NCBI GenBank assembly: GCA_016125355.1
Contig: WGLX01000038.1
Span: forward strand, 1-64,000
From: Actinomycetales bacterium
GTDB taxonomy: Bacteria > Actinomycetota > Actinomycetes > S36-B12
DNA: 64,000 bases
Reading direction: 5' to 3'
The stretch's first letter is position 1. Each line of letters begins with the position of its first letter. Positions 21,652 to 29,716 of the stretch are shown in pieces. The notes below the pieces were generated by a model. It was not told the DNA's origin. It was given only the letters and a program-made list of their open reading frames with translations, and did no database searches. A program made the position numbers and the translations under genes.

Positions 21652-22070
21652 CCGTCCTCGTCTACGACGGGGACTGCGGCTTCTGCACGACCAGCGCCAG
21701 GTGGCTGGCGCGTCGAGCCGGGCGTCTCGACGTCGTCCCCTGGCAGAAGGCGGACCTCGATGGCCTCGGCCTCACCGAGGAGCAGTGCGCGGCGGCCGTC
21801 CAGTACGTCGACGGTGCCCGGCACCTGTCGAGTGGCGCGGCGGTGGCGGCGGCGCTGGGCCTGTGCCGGCAGCCATATCGCACCGTCGGTTCCGTGCTGG
21901 GTGCGGCCGTGCTGCGGCCCGTGGTCGAGCGCGCCTATGCGCGGGTGGCCGCGCATCGGCACCGGCTCCCGGGCGGGACGGCCTCATGCGCGTCAGATCG
22001 CGATGAAGGGCTGGGTGCGGGTCTCGGCCGGAAGGGTTCGGGCAACGCCGTCTCGCCAGCGCACGGCTGA
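21639..22070 (+). CDS. DCC-family thiol-disulfide oxidoreductase-like protein (DUF393)
   Basis: The 143-residue product starts with LVYDGDCGFCTTSARW, the DCC motif that names the DUF393 family, and later has RLPGGTASCA, also conserved. Family members are predicted thiol-disulfide oxidoreductases. GTG 21639 overlaps the DsbA-like gene by 13 nt, so the two are coupled. The last ~25 codons, after the conserved domain, run over the 3' end of the DUF429 gene on the opposite strand (78-nt convergent overlap). Confidence 0.78.
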   Translation: MAGVAVLVYDGDCGFCTTSARWLARRAGRLDVVPWQKADLDGLGLTEEQCAAAVQYVDGARHLSSGAAVAAALGLCRQPYRTVGSVLGAAVLRPVVERAYARVAAHRHRLPGGTASCASDRDEGLGAGLGRKGSGNAVSPAHG

Positions 22071-22664
22071 CCACAGCGCGGCGAGGGCGTCGAGGGCGTC
22101 GTCTACCGGCACGTCGGGCGGGGCCGATCCCAGTGCGGAGGCCACGTCGTCGCGCCAGCCGAGCAGGGCCGCCATCCGCTGCCCCACGCCGGGGGCGGAC
22201 TTCTTGCGCTCGAGCACCTGTCCGGCCATCGCGGCGAAGGACAGCTCCGGGTGCACCTCGATCACGGTCAGCGCGGGATCGGCGGCCAGCACGGCGTCCA
22301 GGGCGAGGATCCGGCTGGCCAGTCCGAGCGCTTGGCGGGCCACGCCCTGGCCGGTGAGCCGCACGCTCAGGGCCTGGGCCTCGTCGTTGGGGGCGGCCAG
22401 GCCGAGTTCGAGGACTCGGCGGGGTGGCGTGGTGAACACACGGGAGGCGGCCCCGGGCAGATGATCGCGGGCCAGCTGGTCGCAGTCGCGCAGCCCCTCG
22501 TCCCGGAGGCCGATGGGCATGTCGACGGCGACGACCGCATCCTGCGGCAGCAGGTCGGCGATCGCCGGCACAACTGCTGTGGCCCACGTGATCCCGCCGT
22601 CGGACAGTCGGGCGGCCACCCAGCCGTGGCGGTACCCGTCGATACCGATGGCGGTAGGGGTCAA
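21993..22664 (-). CDS. DUF429 family protein (predicted RNase H-fold nuclease)
   Basis: The 223-residue protein has the DUF429 layout: GIDGYRHGWVAA near the N-terminus, VAVDMPIGL near residue 46, ARVFTTPPR-like and HPELSFAAM segments. The acidic residues in these motifs match an RNase H-like active site. Function is unproven. The TTG start at 22664 is preceded by GAGGGGG. It follows the 57-residue gene on the same strand by 10 nt. Confidence 0.8.
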   Translation of the reverse strand: MTPTAIGIDGYRHGWVAARLSDGGITWATAVVPAIADLLPQDAVVAVDMPIGLRDEGLRDCDQLARDHLPGAASRVFTTPPRRVLELGLAAPNDEAQALSVRLTGQGVARQALGLASRILALDAVLAADPALTVIEVHPELSFAAMAGQVLERKKSAPGVGQRMAALLGWRDDVASALGSAPPDVPVDDALDALAALWSAVRWRDGVARTLPAETRTQPFIAI

Positions 22665-22674
22665 CCGGACCCCC

Positions 22675-22848
22675 TCAGCCGGTGACCGCGGTCGCGTCGT
22701 AGGCGGCGAGCGCCTCGGACCACAGGTGCGGTGCCTGGTCGCCGAAGAGCAGCTGTGCCTCGACGTACAGGGCGCGCAGTGCGGCGGCGTCCTTCGCCAC
22801 CGCCGCCTCCTGGACGAGGGCGGCCCAGTCCTGCTCGGCCGTGGTCAC
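22675..22848 (-). CDS. Small helical protein, 57 residues
   Basis: A 58-codon frame with GTG at 22848 and TGA at 22675-22677. The product is acidic and Ala-rich and would form two helices (residues 5-35 and 41-52). No cysteines or membrane segment. It is judged real because GATACT lies 6 nt before the GTG, matching the leaderless promoters seen elsewhere in the window, and because the DUF429 gene follows 10 nt after its stop. Family unknown. Confidence 0.6.
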   Translation of the reverse strand: MTTAEQDWAALVQEAAVAKDAAALRALYVEAQLLFGDQAPHLWSEALAAYDATAVTG

Positions 22849-22904
22849 CGGGCCAGTATCACCCCGGAGTTGCCTGGGTGGGGAGTCCTGTCAGGATGCT
22901 GGCC

Positions 22905-23714
22905 GTGCCCGAGGGGAACGTCATCCACCACCACGCCCGCCGACTCGGGCGGGCCTTCACGCGCAAGCAGGTGCATGCCGACAGTCCCCAGGGCCGGTTC
23001 GCCGACGGCGCGGCTCACGTCGACGGCCACCGCATCCGGCGCGTCGAGGCGCATGGCAAGCACCTGTTCATCGGGGTCGACGACGGCACGTGGATCCACG
23101 TGCACCTCGGGCTGTTCGGCAAGTGGCGGTTCGGCCGCGGCGAGCGGCCCGTTCCGGTCGGCCAGGTGCGGCTGCGGATCTGGACGGACGAGGCGTGGGC
23201 GGAGCTGCGGGGGCCGACGGCCTGCGAGCTGCTGATGGATGCGGAGAAGCGCGACCTCGTGCGTCGCATCGGTCCGGACCCGATCCGCAAGGACGCGGAC
23301 CCAGAGCGCGCGTGGTCGCGGGTGCACCGGTCGTCGACATCGATCGGCGCCCTGCTCATGGATCAGAAGGTGTTCGCGGGCGTGGGCAACATCTACCGGG
23401 CCGAGGTGCTGTTCCGGCACGAGCTCAACCCCTACCGGCCGGGCCGGGAGGTGTCGCGGGAGACGTTCGATGCCCTGTGGGTCGACCTCGTCGTGCTGAT
23501 GACGAAGGGCACGAAGCGCGGCCGCATCGACACGGTGCGCGAAGAGCACCTGCCGGAGGCGATGGGGCGGGCGCCACGGGAGGACCGGCACGGCGGCGAG
23601 GTCTACGTCTATCGGCGGGACGGCCGCCCGTGCCTGCTCTGCGGCGCCGAGGTGCAGGTGGCCGACCTCCAGGGCCGGAAGCTCTACTGGTGCCCCTCCT
23701 GCCAACCCGCCTGA
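22905..23714 (+). CDS. nei: Fpg/Nei family DNA glycosylase (endonuclease VIII-like)
   Basis: The 269-residue base-excision repair enzyme removes oxidised pyrimidines and cuts the strand. GTG 22905 is chosen because it gives an N-terminus MPEGN, where Pro2 is the catalytic nucleophile and Glu3 is required. A Lys in the HGKHLFIG loop, the helix-two-turn-helix with DQKVFAGVGNIYRAEVLF, and a C-terminal zinc finger with Cys pairs CLLC and CPSC are present. The same gene follows the DsbA-like gene in M. tuberculosis (Rv2464c region). Confidence 0.92.
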   Translation: MPEGNVIHHHARRLGRAFTRKQVHADSPQGRFADGAAHVDGHRIRRVEAHGKHLFIGVDDGTWIHVHLGLFGKWRFGRGERPVPVGQVRLRIWTDEAWAELRGPTACELLMDAEKRDLVRRIGPDPIRKDADPERAWSRVHRSSTSIGALLMDQKVFAGVGNIYRAEVLFRHELNPYRPGREVSRETFDALWVDLVVLMTKGTKRGRIDTVREEHLPEAMGRAPREDRHGGEVYVYRRDGRPCLLCGAEVQVADLQGRKLYWCPSCQPA

Positions 23715-23717
23715 GAG

Positions 23718-23890
23718 TTGAACCGCTTCCCGGCTCAAATCTGCAGATTTGAGCCGGTTCCGCGGGAATTCTGCGGATTTCGTCCGCTTCCCATTCTCGA
23801 CGACCGCGGCTCCGACCTGAGCGGTTCAATTCCACGGAATCCGCCCGAAAGCGGCCCAGTTTTGCAGATTTGAGCCGGGAAGCGGTTCAA
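23718..23890. repeat. Cluster of nested palindromes between convergent genes
   Basis: The region is bounded by a perfect 28-nt inverted repeat (23718-23745 and 23863-23890). The left arm itself begins a perfect 28-nt palindrome at 23730-23757 centred on CTGCAG. Between them lie degenerate copies of the same words (CCGCTTCC, GCGGATT, GCGGTTCAATTCC). The structure fills the gap between nei and the DUF3159 gene. It could be a REP-like intergenic element, a bidirectional terminator, or both. Nothing in it looks coding. Confidence 0.75.
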
Positions 23891-23903
23891 ACCTGAGGGG
23901 GGG

Positions 23904-24596
23904 TCAGGCGGGCACGTGGGGGTGGCGGATGCCGAGGTGGTCGGCCGGGATGCTGCGCTTGATCAGCCACCAGGATGCCGCCACCGTGACGATCGTCAGC
24001 CCGTAGAAGAACGCCCCCGACACCGCGAGCGCCCACAGGCTGTCGCCCTCGATGAAGAGCAGCAGCAGCACGGTCCGGAGCGCGTTGAGGGCCGCCCACG
24101 GCCACGACGCCCGCCGGTACGCGCGCAGCAGGACCGGATCCCGCCGCCACGTCATCCGGGTGCCGACGAGCGGGCCGAGGATGACGCCGATCAGCGGCCA
24201 GCCGATCAGGTTGGCGACGACGAAGGCCAGCGCCGATGCCGCATTGAGCAGCACCCGCGGCCAGAAGAAGTCGGCGGCGCTGCCGGTGCGGCCCGCGATG
24301 TACGCGCTGACCAGCACGAGGAGGAGCGAGCCCAGCGCCCGTGCGGGGTGCTTCCGTTCAAGGAGTCGCCAGGCGGTGAAGACGAGCGCGAGCGCCACGG
24401 CCGCGACGATCGCCCACGTCAGGTCCTCCTCGGCTTCGCCGCCGAGCCCGAGGTACACCGAGATGAAGACCAGCGGCGGCAGCACGCTCTCCAGCGCGCC
24501 GCGCACGCCCCCGAGCAGCCGGACGAACGGGTGCGCGACCTCGTCCGCCCCGCCCGCCGGCGAGCCCTCCGCCACTGCGTCCTCCCGCTCCTGCAC
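23904..24596 (-). CDS. DUF3159 family membrane protein
   Basis: A 230-residue integral membrane protein with five to six hydrophobic segments. The family motif GGVRGALESVLPPLVF follows a polar N-terminus, and later VLGPLVGTRMTWRRDP and the WAALNALRTVLLLL helix are typical of DUF3159 proteins in actinobacteria. GTG 24596 is chosen because TACCGT lies 6 nt upstream. A longer form would overlap the divergent methyltransferase. Function unknown. Confidence 0.8.
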   Translation of the reverse strand: MQEREDAVAEGSPAGGADEVAHPFVRLLGGVRGALESVLPPLVFISVYLGLGGEAEEDLTWAIVAAVALALVFTAWRLLERKHPARALGSLLLVLVSAYIAGRTGSAADFFWPRVLLNAASALAFVVANLIGWPLIGVILGPLVGTRMTWRRDPVLLRAYRRASWPWAALNALRTVLLLLFIEGDSLWALAVSGAFFYGLTIVTVAASWWLIKRSIPADHLGIRHPHVPA

Positions 24597-24625
24597 CGCC
24601 CCACGGTAGCCACTACCGTCGGACC
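24597..24625. promoter_or_regulatory. Symmetric divergent leaderless promoters
   Basis: In the 29-nt gap the inverted repeat ACGGTAG-CCA-CTACCGT provides a TACCGT box to each side: 24603-24608 for the minus gene and 24614-24619 for the plus gene. Each box is exactly 6 nt from its start codon. The arrangement implies mutually exclusive transcription with no 5' untranslated region. Confidence 0.65.
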
Positions 24626-25435
24626 ATGACCGACACGACTCCCGACTCCACAGCACTTCTCGACCACTGGCGCGCCGACCTCGCGTCCTGGGCCGTCCCG
24701 GACGAGATCCTCGCCCAGGCGCCGGAGAAGCCGTGGATCCACCCCGTGTCGATGTTCACCGTCGACGACGAGATCCCGGACTCGCACTCGCACCAGATCG
24801 CCCGCGCCGCCGTGCCGGACGGCGGCAGCGTCCTCGACGTCGGCTCCGGCGGCGGTCGCGCCTCGCTGGCGCTCGTCCCGCCGGCCGCCACCCTCGTCGC
24901 CGTCGACCACCAGCAGGGCATGCTCGATGCCTACGCCGAGGCCGCGACCCGTCGGGGCGTGCACCATCAGGAGTTCCTCGGCGACTGGCCGGCGGTCGCG
25001 GACGAGGTTCCCGAGTGCGATGTCGTGGTGTGCCACCACGTCGCCTACAACGTGGCGGACATCGAGCCGTTCCTGCGCGCCCTGGACGCCCACGCCCGTC
25101 GCCGCGTCGTCCTCGAGCTGCCCCAGCACCACCCGATGACGAACATGAATCCGCTGTGGAAGAAGTTCTGGGACCTCGATCGCCCGACCCGTCCGACCGC
25201 TGAGGACCTCGGCGCCATCGCCGTCGCCCTCGGCTTCGACGCGCACACCGATTTGTGGGAGGACGAGACCTGGGGCCGCCGGGTGGAGCTCCCGGACGAC
25301 GAGCGGGTGCGCTTCGCCCGCATCCGCCTGTGCCTCACCGAGGACCGCGACGCCGAGGTGGCGGCGGCGCTCATCGCACAGTCCGACGCCGGCCCGCGCG
25401 AGGTGGCCACCGTGTGGTGGGACGTGGCCCGATGA
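24626..25435 (+). CDS. Class I SAM-dependent methyltransferase
   Basis: A 269-residue protein with a Rossmann-type methyltransferase core: motif I VLDVGSGGGRASLAL near residues 69-83, an acidic residue ending strand 2 (VAVDHQQGM), and motif IV CDVVVCHHVAYN. The substrate is unknown. The ATG has a -10-like TACCGT 6 nt upstream. Its stop overlaps the start of the aminotransferase-like gene (ATGA), so the two proteins are probably made together. Confidence 0.85.
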   Translation: MTDTTPDSTALLDHWRADLASWAVPDEILAQAPEKPWIHPVSMFTVDDEIPDSHSHQIARAAVPDGGSVLDVGSGGGRASLALVPPAATLVAVDHQQGMLDAYAEAATRRGVHHQEFLGDWPAVADEVPECDVVVCHHVAYNVADIEPFLRALDAHARRRVVLELPQHHPMTNMNPLWKKFWDLDRPTRPTAEDLGAIAVALGFDAHTDLWEDETWGRRVELPDDERVRFARIRLCLTEDRDAEVAAALIAQSDAGPREVATVWWDVAR

Positions 25436-26646
25436 CCTACGACGTCGAGCGCATCCGCGCACGCATCCCAGCGCTCGCCGGCGGCACCGCGTTCTTCGAC
25501 GGCCCCGGGGGCACCCAGACGCCTGACGTGGTGGCCGACGCCATCGCGGCCGCCCTCACGGCACCGCTGGCCAACCGCGGCCGGATCACCCGGGCGGAGC
25601 GTAACGCCGACGACATCACCGTCGAGGCGCGCATGGCCGGGGCCGACCTCGTCAATGCCGACCCGGCGGGCATCGTCTTCGGGCGGAGCATGACGGAGCT
25701 GACGTTCCAGGTCGCCCGGACGCTGGCCCAGGACTGGGGTCCAGGCGACGAGGTCGTCGTCACGCGTCTCGACCACGACGGCAACGTCCGCCCGTGGGTG
25801 ACGTACGCGGAGCGCACTGGCGCCACGGTCCGCTGGGCGGCCTTCGATCGCGAGACAGGCCGCCTCGATATCGAGGACGTGCTCTCCCTCGTCAACGAGA
25901 ACACCCGCGTGGTGGCGGTCACCGGCGCCTCCAACCTGCTGGGCACGCGCCCGGACGTCGCGGCCCTCGGTGCGGCCCTGGCCCCCGCGGCTGCCCTTTT
26001 CTACGTCGACGGGGTGCACCTGACGGCACACGCTCCCATCGACATGCGGGCCATCGGGGCGGACTTCTACGTCTGCAGCCCGTACAAGTTCCTCGGGCCG
26101 CACCTCGGGATGCTGGCCGCCTCGCCGGCGCTGCTCGAGACGCTGCACCCGGACAAGCTGCGCCCGAGCACCGAGCAGGTCCCGGAGCGCTTCGAGCTGG
26201 GCACGCTGCCGTACGAGCTGCTGGCCGGCGTCACGGCGGCCATCGACGTGCTGGCCGACCTCGTGCCGGGGGACGAGGACCGGCTCAGCCGCCGTGAGCG
26301 GCTCGTGCGATCGATGCGGGAGCTGGAGGCCTACGAGGACGTGCTGCATGCGCGCATGCGGGACGGCCTCGACGGGATCGCCCGGGTGCACTGCTACAAC
26401 CATGCCCCCCTGCGCACGCCCACCGAGCTGTTCAGCGTCGAGGGGGTGCCCTCGGCGGACGTGCATGCCCAGCTTGCCGAGCGCGGCGTCAACGCGCCGG
26501 CGTCGTCGTTCTACGCGATCGAGGCGTCGGAGTGGATCGGCCTGGGCGCGGCGGGCGCCGTGCGTGCGGGGCTCGCGCCCTACACGAGCATGTCCGACGT
26601 CGATCGGCTGGTCGCCGGCGTCGAGGAGATCGCCTCCGGTCGCTGA
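25432..26646 (+). CDS. Cysteine desulfurase-like PLP enzyme (class V aminotransferase)
   Basis: The 404-residue protein matches the cysteine desulfurase-like subgroup of class V aminotransferases. The N-terminal FFDGPGGTQTP, the VTGASNLLG segment, YVDGVHL with the PLP-binding Asp, and CSPYKFLGPH with the Schiff-base Lys are visible. Members split C-S bonds or transfer sulfur, but this subgroup is largely uncharacterised and lacks an obvious SufE or IscU partner here. It is translationally coupled to the upstream methyltransferase. Confidence 0.85.
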   Translation: MTYDVERIRARIPALAGGTAFFDGPGGTQTPDVVADAIAAALTAPLANRGRITRAERNADDITVEARMAGADLVNADPAGIVFGRSMTELTFQVARTLAQDWGPGDEVVVTRLDHDGNVRPWVTYAERTGATVRWAAFDRETGRLDIEDVLSLVNENTRVVAVTGASNLLGTRPDVAALGAALAPAAALFYVDGVHLTAHAPIDMRAIGADFYVCSPYKFLGPHLGMLAASPALLETLHPDKLRPSTEQVPERFELGTLPYELLAGVTAAIDVLADLVPGDEDRLSRRERLVRSMRELEAYEDVLHARMRDGLDGIARVHCYNHAPLRTPTELFSVEGVPSADVHAQLAERGVNAPASSFYAIEASEWIGLGAAGAVRAGLAPYTSMSDVDRLVAGVEEIASGR

Positions 26647-26665
26647 TGCGCCGAGCCTCGGCCGG

Positions 26666-27319
26666 TCACGGGCGGGGACTCGGCGGGGCGGTCGTTGCGT
26701 CGAGGGTCTCCTCGGCCCACGCGCGGTGCTCGCGGCGTGCCCAGTCCTCCGGGACCTCGCCCGTGCGCATGCCCATGCGGGCCGTGGCGTCCTTGAACGC
26801 CATGTACATGTGGCCGATGACGACGACGGCGACGGCCAGCGCCAGCCAGTCGTGCACGAAGGTCGCCCCCGTGCGGATCGCGTCCGTGAACAGGCTGCTG
26901 AAGAACATGATGGCGCCACTGCCGAGCATCACCAGGATGGCGCCGAGCGTGAACGCGGCGTTGAGCTTCTGCCCCGCGTTGAACTTCCCGACCGGCAGTC
27001 GGCCGGACCGGCGGTCCCGGCTGCGCAGCCATTCCCAGTCACTGGGCCGGAACCGGTTGAGTCGCCCGGCGTCCGCCCGGAATGCGGCGGACAGCAGCGC
27101 GAGCAGCAGGAGGACAGGGATCACCCAGCCGGCCGCCTCGTGGATGACGCGCACGATCTGGCGGTTGCCGACCACCCCGGCCAGCGACGGGAAGTAGAGA
27201 AGTGCCGCCGTGATGAGAAGCACGCCCATGTCGATGGCGATCGAGCGGTGCACCCAGCGCTCGCCTCGGGAGAAGCGCGGCAGCGTCCGCTCCTGCGCGG
27301 TCTCAGACGACTGGCTCAT
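26666..27319 (-). CDS. Cytochrome b subunit (formate dehydrogenase gamma / b561-like)
   Basis: A 217-residue protein with four membrane helices and conserved His residues in the first (RWVHRSIAIDMG), second (VIHEAAGW) and fourth (FVHDWLALAVAVVVIGHMYMAF) helices, fitting a di-haem cytochrome b that passes electrons between the quinone pool and a periplasmic partner. The partner is almost certainly the molybdopterin protein whose gene overlaps its start by 17 nt. Confidence 0.85.
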   Translation of the reverse strand: MSQSSETAQERTLPRFSRGERWVHRSIAIDMGVLLITAALLYFPSLAGVVGNRQIVRVIHEAAGWVIPVLLLLALLSAAFRADAGRLNRFRPSDWEWLRSRDRRSGRLPVGKFNAGQKLNAAFTLGAILVMLGSGAIMFFSSLFTDAIRTGATFVHDWLALAVAVVVIGHMYMAFKDATARMGMRTGEVPEDWARREHRAWAEETLDATTAPPSPRP

Positions 27320-28022
27320 CGCCCGCCCTTCCGTTGGACCGGCCGACCCAGGCGTCGACGTCGTAGCCGAGCATCTCCCAGTAGCCGGGCTGGACGTCGC
27401 GGGTCAGCTCGATGCCCTGCAGCCACTTGATCGACTTGTAGCCGTACATGGGTGCGGCGACGAGGCGGACCGGGGCGCCGTGCTGCACCTCGAGGGGCTC
27501 CCCGTACATCGTGGTCGCGATCAGCATGTCGTCGCGGCTGGCCTGGTCCATAGTGAGCGACTCGGTGTACGCGCCGTCGAACGAGTGCAGCTTCAGGGCC
27601 GCGGCGTCCGACTCGGGACCGGCGGCAGAGAGCAGGTCGCGGAGCAGCACGCCCGACCACGGGACGGAGTCGACGCGCCAGCCGGTGACGCACTGGAAGT
27701 CCTTGGTCATCTGCGTCTGCGGGAGGTCCTTGAGGTCCGCCAGCGAGAGCGTGAGGGGCGTGGCCACGAGTCCGGAGACCGACAGGCGGTAGGTCGCGGG
27801 ATCGGCCTCGGGGTAGCCATCGGTGACGGTGTAGATCCGGAAGCCGCCCGCCGCGGGAAGGACGTTGGCGACGCCCGGTGCGGTGTTGGCCACGACCGTG
27901 CTGACGCCCTCGGACAGCCACTTCCCCGCGGCCACGCCGACGGCGCCCAGGCCGAGCATCCCGAGCACGACGCGCCTGCCGACAGGTGTTCCCTTCGCTT
28001 CGCGTTCCTGCTGATCCGTCAT
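27303..28022 (-). CDS. Tat-exported molybdopterin-dependent oxidoreductase
   Basis: The 239-residue protein belongs to the sulfite oxidase/MsrP fold. A twin-arginine leader (GRRVVLGMLGLGAVGV) marks Tat export with bound cofactor. The Mo-ligating Cys lies in KDFQCVTGW near residue 111, followed by VPWSGVLL and the MYGYKSIKW segment. The substrate could be sulfite, methionine sulfoxide or another oxide. The adjacent cytochrome b gene supplies the membrane electron link. Length is short compared with plant sulfite oxidases but normal for bacterial single-domain members. Confidence 0.87.
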   Translation of the reverse strand: MTDQQEREAKGTPVGRRVVLGMLGLGAVGVAAGKWLSEGVSTVVANTAPGVANVLPAAGGFRIYTVTDGYPEADPATYRLSVSGLVATPLTLSLADLKDLPQTQMTKDFQCVTGWRVDSVPWSGVLLRDLLSAAGPESDAAALKLHSFDGAYTESLTMDQASRDDMLIATTMYGEPLEVQHGAPVRLVAAPMYGYKSIKWLQGIELTRDVQPGYWEMLGYDVDAWVGRSNGRAGDEPVV

Positions 28023-28068
28023 GGCCCCATGGGACCACGAGTCGCCGGGTCCGGCCAGTGGGCAACCC

Positions 28069-28641
28069 TTACGGTTCGGTGACGTGCCCTGCGGCCATGT
28101 CCTGCAGCCGGTTCATCGTGGCCCAGTTGCGGGCCGTCCCATCGGCCAGGGGACTGCGACGGGCGCTGAGTGCCTTGGCGAGCTCACTGGTGCCGAAACC
28201 GTCGGGCGTGTGCAGGTAGGCGACGCGGTCGACGACCGTGACCGAGTCACGGGAGCCCTTGGCGCGAACGGCCTCCGCCCGCTCCTGCACCGCGGCCAGC
28301 ACCTGCTCGTCCGGTGCGGTGGGCAGGACGATGGCGTGGAGGCGCTTGTGGTCGGTCTCCTGCGGGTAGGGGTTGCCCGCGATGGCCTTGTCGAAGTCCG
28401 TAGCGCCGAGCGCGATGGCGGGCACATCGAGGCTGAAGGTGCCGGCGATCACGGATCGAACGTGTGCGGCGGCGGTCTCGGGGTCGTCCGACGGATGGCC
28501 GGCGACGATGTTCCCGGTCTGGATGTACGTCCGGACGTCCGCGAACCCGGCGGAGGTCAGGGCCTCGCGCAGGTCGGCCATGGGCACGCGGTTGTTGCCG
28601 CCCACATTCACGCCCCGCAGCAGGATCACGATGGGCCTCAC
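28069..28641 (-). CDS. DUF1697 family protein
   Basis: A 190-residue protein with the DUF1697 start IVILLRGVNVGGNNRVPMADLR and the YIQTGNIV segment near residue 39, both typical. The family has a ferredoxin-like fold and no established activity. GTG 28641 overlaps the stop codon of the methyltransferase upstream (GTGA), so it is coupled to it. Confidence 0.85.
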   Translation of the reverse strand: MRPIVILLRGVNVGGNNRVPMADLREALTSAGFADVRTYIQTGNIVAGHPSDDPETAAAHVRSVIAGTFSLDVPAIALGATDFDKAIAGNPYPQETDHKRLHAIVLPTAPDEQVLAAVQERAEAVRAKGSRDSVTVVDRVAYLHTPDGFGTSELAKALSARRSPLADGTARNWATMNRLQDMAAGHVTEP

Positions 28642-29375
28642 GAGGCACCTCCTCGACGAGCCATCCAGGTCGCTCGCAGCGTATCCGTGGAGACCGGCCG
28701 GTCGGAGTACTCATCGGTGACGGCGACGACGGTGAAGCCCGCGGCGGAGAGCGCCGCGCGGATGTCGCTCGCCGTATGGATGTACTGAATGTGCTCCTCG
28801 ACGAAGGCGGCGGCCGGGTCGGCAGCCAGGTAATCCAGGACGCTGGAGCAGCGCCGGGTGACGGGGTCGATGCTCGTGGTGAGGGTGTAGTCGGCGTCGC
28901 CGTCGGATCCGTGGATCACGGCGTGCTCCTGGAGGAAGGGGATGGCGCCCTCGGCGTGCACGTCGAACGCCAGCCAGCCGCCCGGGCGCAGCCGATCGGC
29001 GACGGCGGCCATGGTCTCGGAGAACGCGGTCAGGGTCAGGTAGTTCAGGCCGTCGAGGGTGGAGACCGCCGCGTCGAACGGCCCGCCCGCCGGGAGGTCC
29101 GGCAGGACGGCCAGGCGCAGGTCGGCGTCCGGGCCGAGGAGGTTGCGAGCCCGGGCGAGCATGGCGGGGGAGGCGTCGACGCCGGTGACGGCGTAGCCGC
29201 GATGGAGGAGCTCGGCGGTCATGAGGCCGGACCCGCAGCACAGGTCGAGGACCGTGTGGACGTGATCGGCGGACCAGTGCAGGGAGAGGTGATCGGCCCA
29301 GGAGGCGTGGCAGGGGTCTACGACGAGTTCGTCGTAGACCCCTGCGAGGTGCTTGTACGGGTCAGGCGAGGTCAC
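28638..29375 (-). CDS. Class I SAM-dependent methyltransferase
   Basis: The 245-residue product has motif I VLDLCCGSGLMTAEL near residues 41-55, VTGVDASPAML for motif II, and a GLNYLT segment, with the N-terminal YKHLAGVYDELV often found in small-molecule methyltransferases. The substrate is unknown. The GTG start has GAGG 7 nt upstream. A 36-nt near-perfect palindrome lies in its 5' coding region (29310-29345). Confidence 0.84.
   Translation of the reverse strand: MTSPDPYKHLAGVYDELVVDPCHASWADHLSLHWSADHVHTVLDLCCGSGLMTAELLHRGYAVTGVDASPAMLARARNLLGPDADLRLAVLPDLPAGGPFDAAVSTLDGLNYLTLTAFSETMAAVADRLRPGGWLAFDVHAEGAIPFLQEHAVIHGSDGDADYTLTTSIDPVTRRCSSVLDYLAADPAAAFVEEHIQYIHTASDIRAALSAAGFTVVAVTDEYSDRPVSTDTLRATWMARRGGAS
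29310..29345. repeat. 17-bp perfect inverted repeat inside a methyltransferase gene
   Basis: The sequence from 29310 to 29326 is the exact reverse complement of 29329-29345, separated by 2 nt. It lies within codons about 11-22 of the methyltransferase gene and would form a strong hairpin in the message. It might slow translation or act as a binding site. Confidence 0.6.
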
Positions 29376-29407
29376 GAGCCGACCTCGGGACAGCGGGTCA
29401 GGCGAGG

Positions 29408-29686
29408 TCAGATGCCCAGCACCTTGGCCTTGGCCGCGGCGAACTCCTCGTCGGAGAGGATGCCCTGCGCGTGCAGGTTCGCCAGGTTGGTCAGCTGAGC
29501 CGTCTGGTCGTCGACCGACGGCGCGGCCGGCGCCGCCGGCGCGGCGGCCACCGGCTGGGCGGCAGCCTGCTGCTCGGCCACCTTCTCGGCGTGCTTGTCG
29601 GCCTGGCGGTAGGCGACGCGGCTGGAGACCGCGGTGGCGGTGCCGGCGACGACGGCCGTACGAGCGGCCATGCGAACGAGTCCCAT
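29408..29686 (-). CDS. Small SHOCT-domain protein
   Basis: A 92-residue protein with an N-terminal hydrophobic/Arg segment, a Pro/Ala-rich linker (residues 43-55) and a C-terminal SHOCT domain (LTNLANLHAQGILSDEEF), a short helical hairpin found at protein ends and thought to mediate oligomerisation. The ribosome site AAAGGAAA lies 7 nt before the ATG. It follows the DUF6325-like gene by 30 nt and is probably cotranscribed with it. Confidence 0.82.
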   Translation of the reverse strand: MGLVRMAARTAVVAGTATAVSSRVAYRQADKHAEKVAEQQAAAQPVAAAPAAPAAPSVDDQTAQLTNLANLHAQGILSDEEFAAAKAKVLGI

Positions 29687-29716
29687 GTCTGTTTCCTTTC
29701 TAGCGGTCGTCCGGCG

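Noticed and set aside
23764-23791. GGGAAT with a following CTTCCC in the palindromic region as a sigma site
   Set aside because: The spacing is off, GTT is missing, and the words belong to the local repeat structure between two 3' ends.
23718-23890. Possible CRISPR array
   Set aside because: The repeats are inverted and nested, not direct and evenly spaced, and no cas gene is present.
29359-29410. 16-nt direct repeat (29359-29374 and 29395-29410) as a mobile-element target duplication
   Set aside because: Only 20 nt lie between the copies, with no element inside. It looks like a local tandem duplication at a gene junction.
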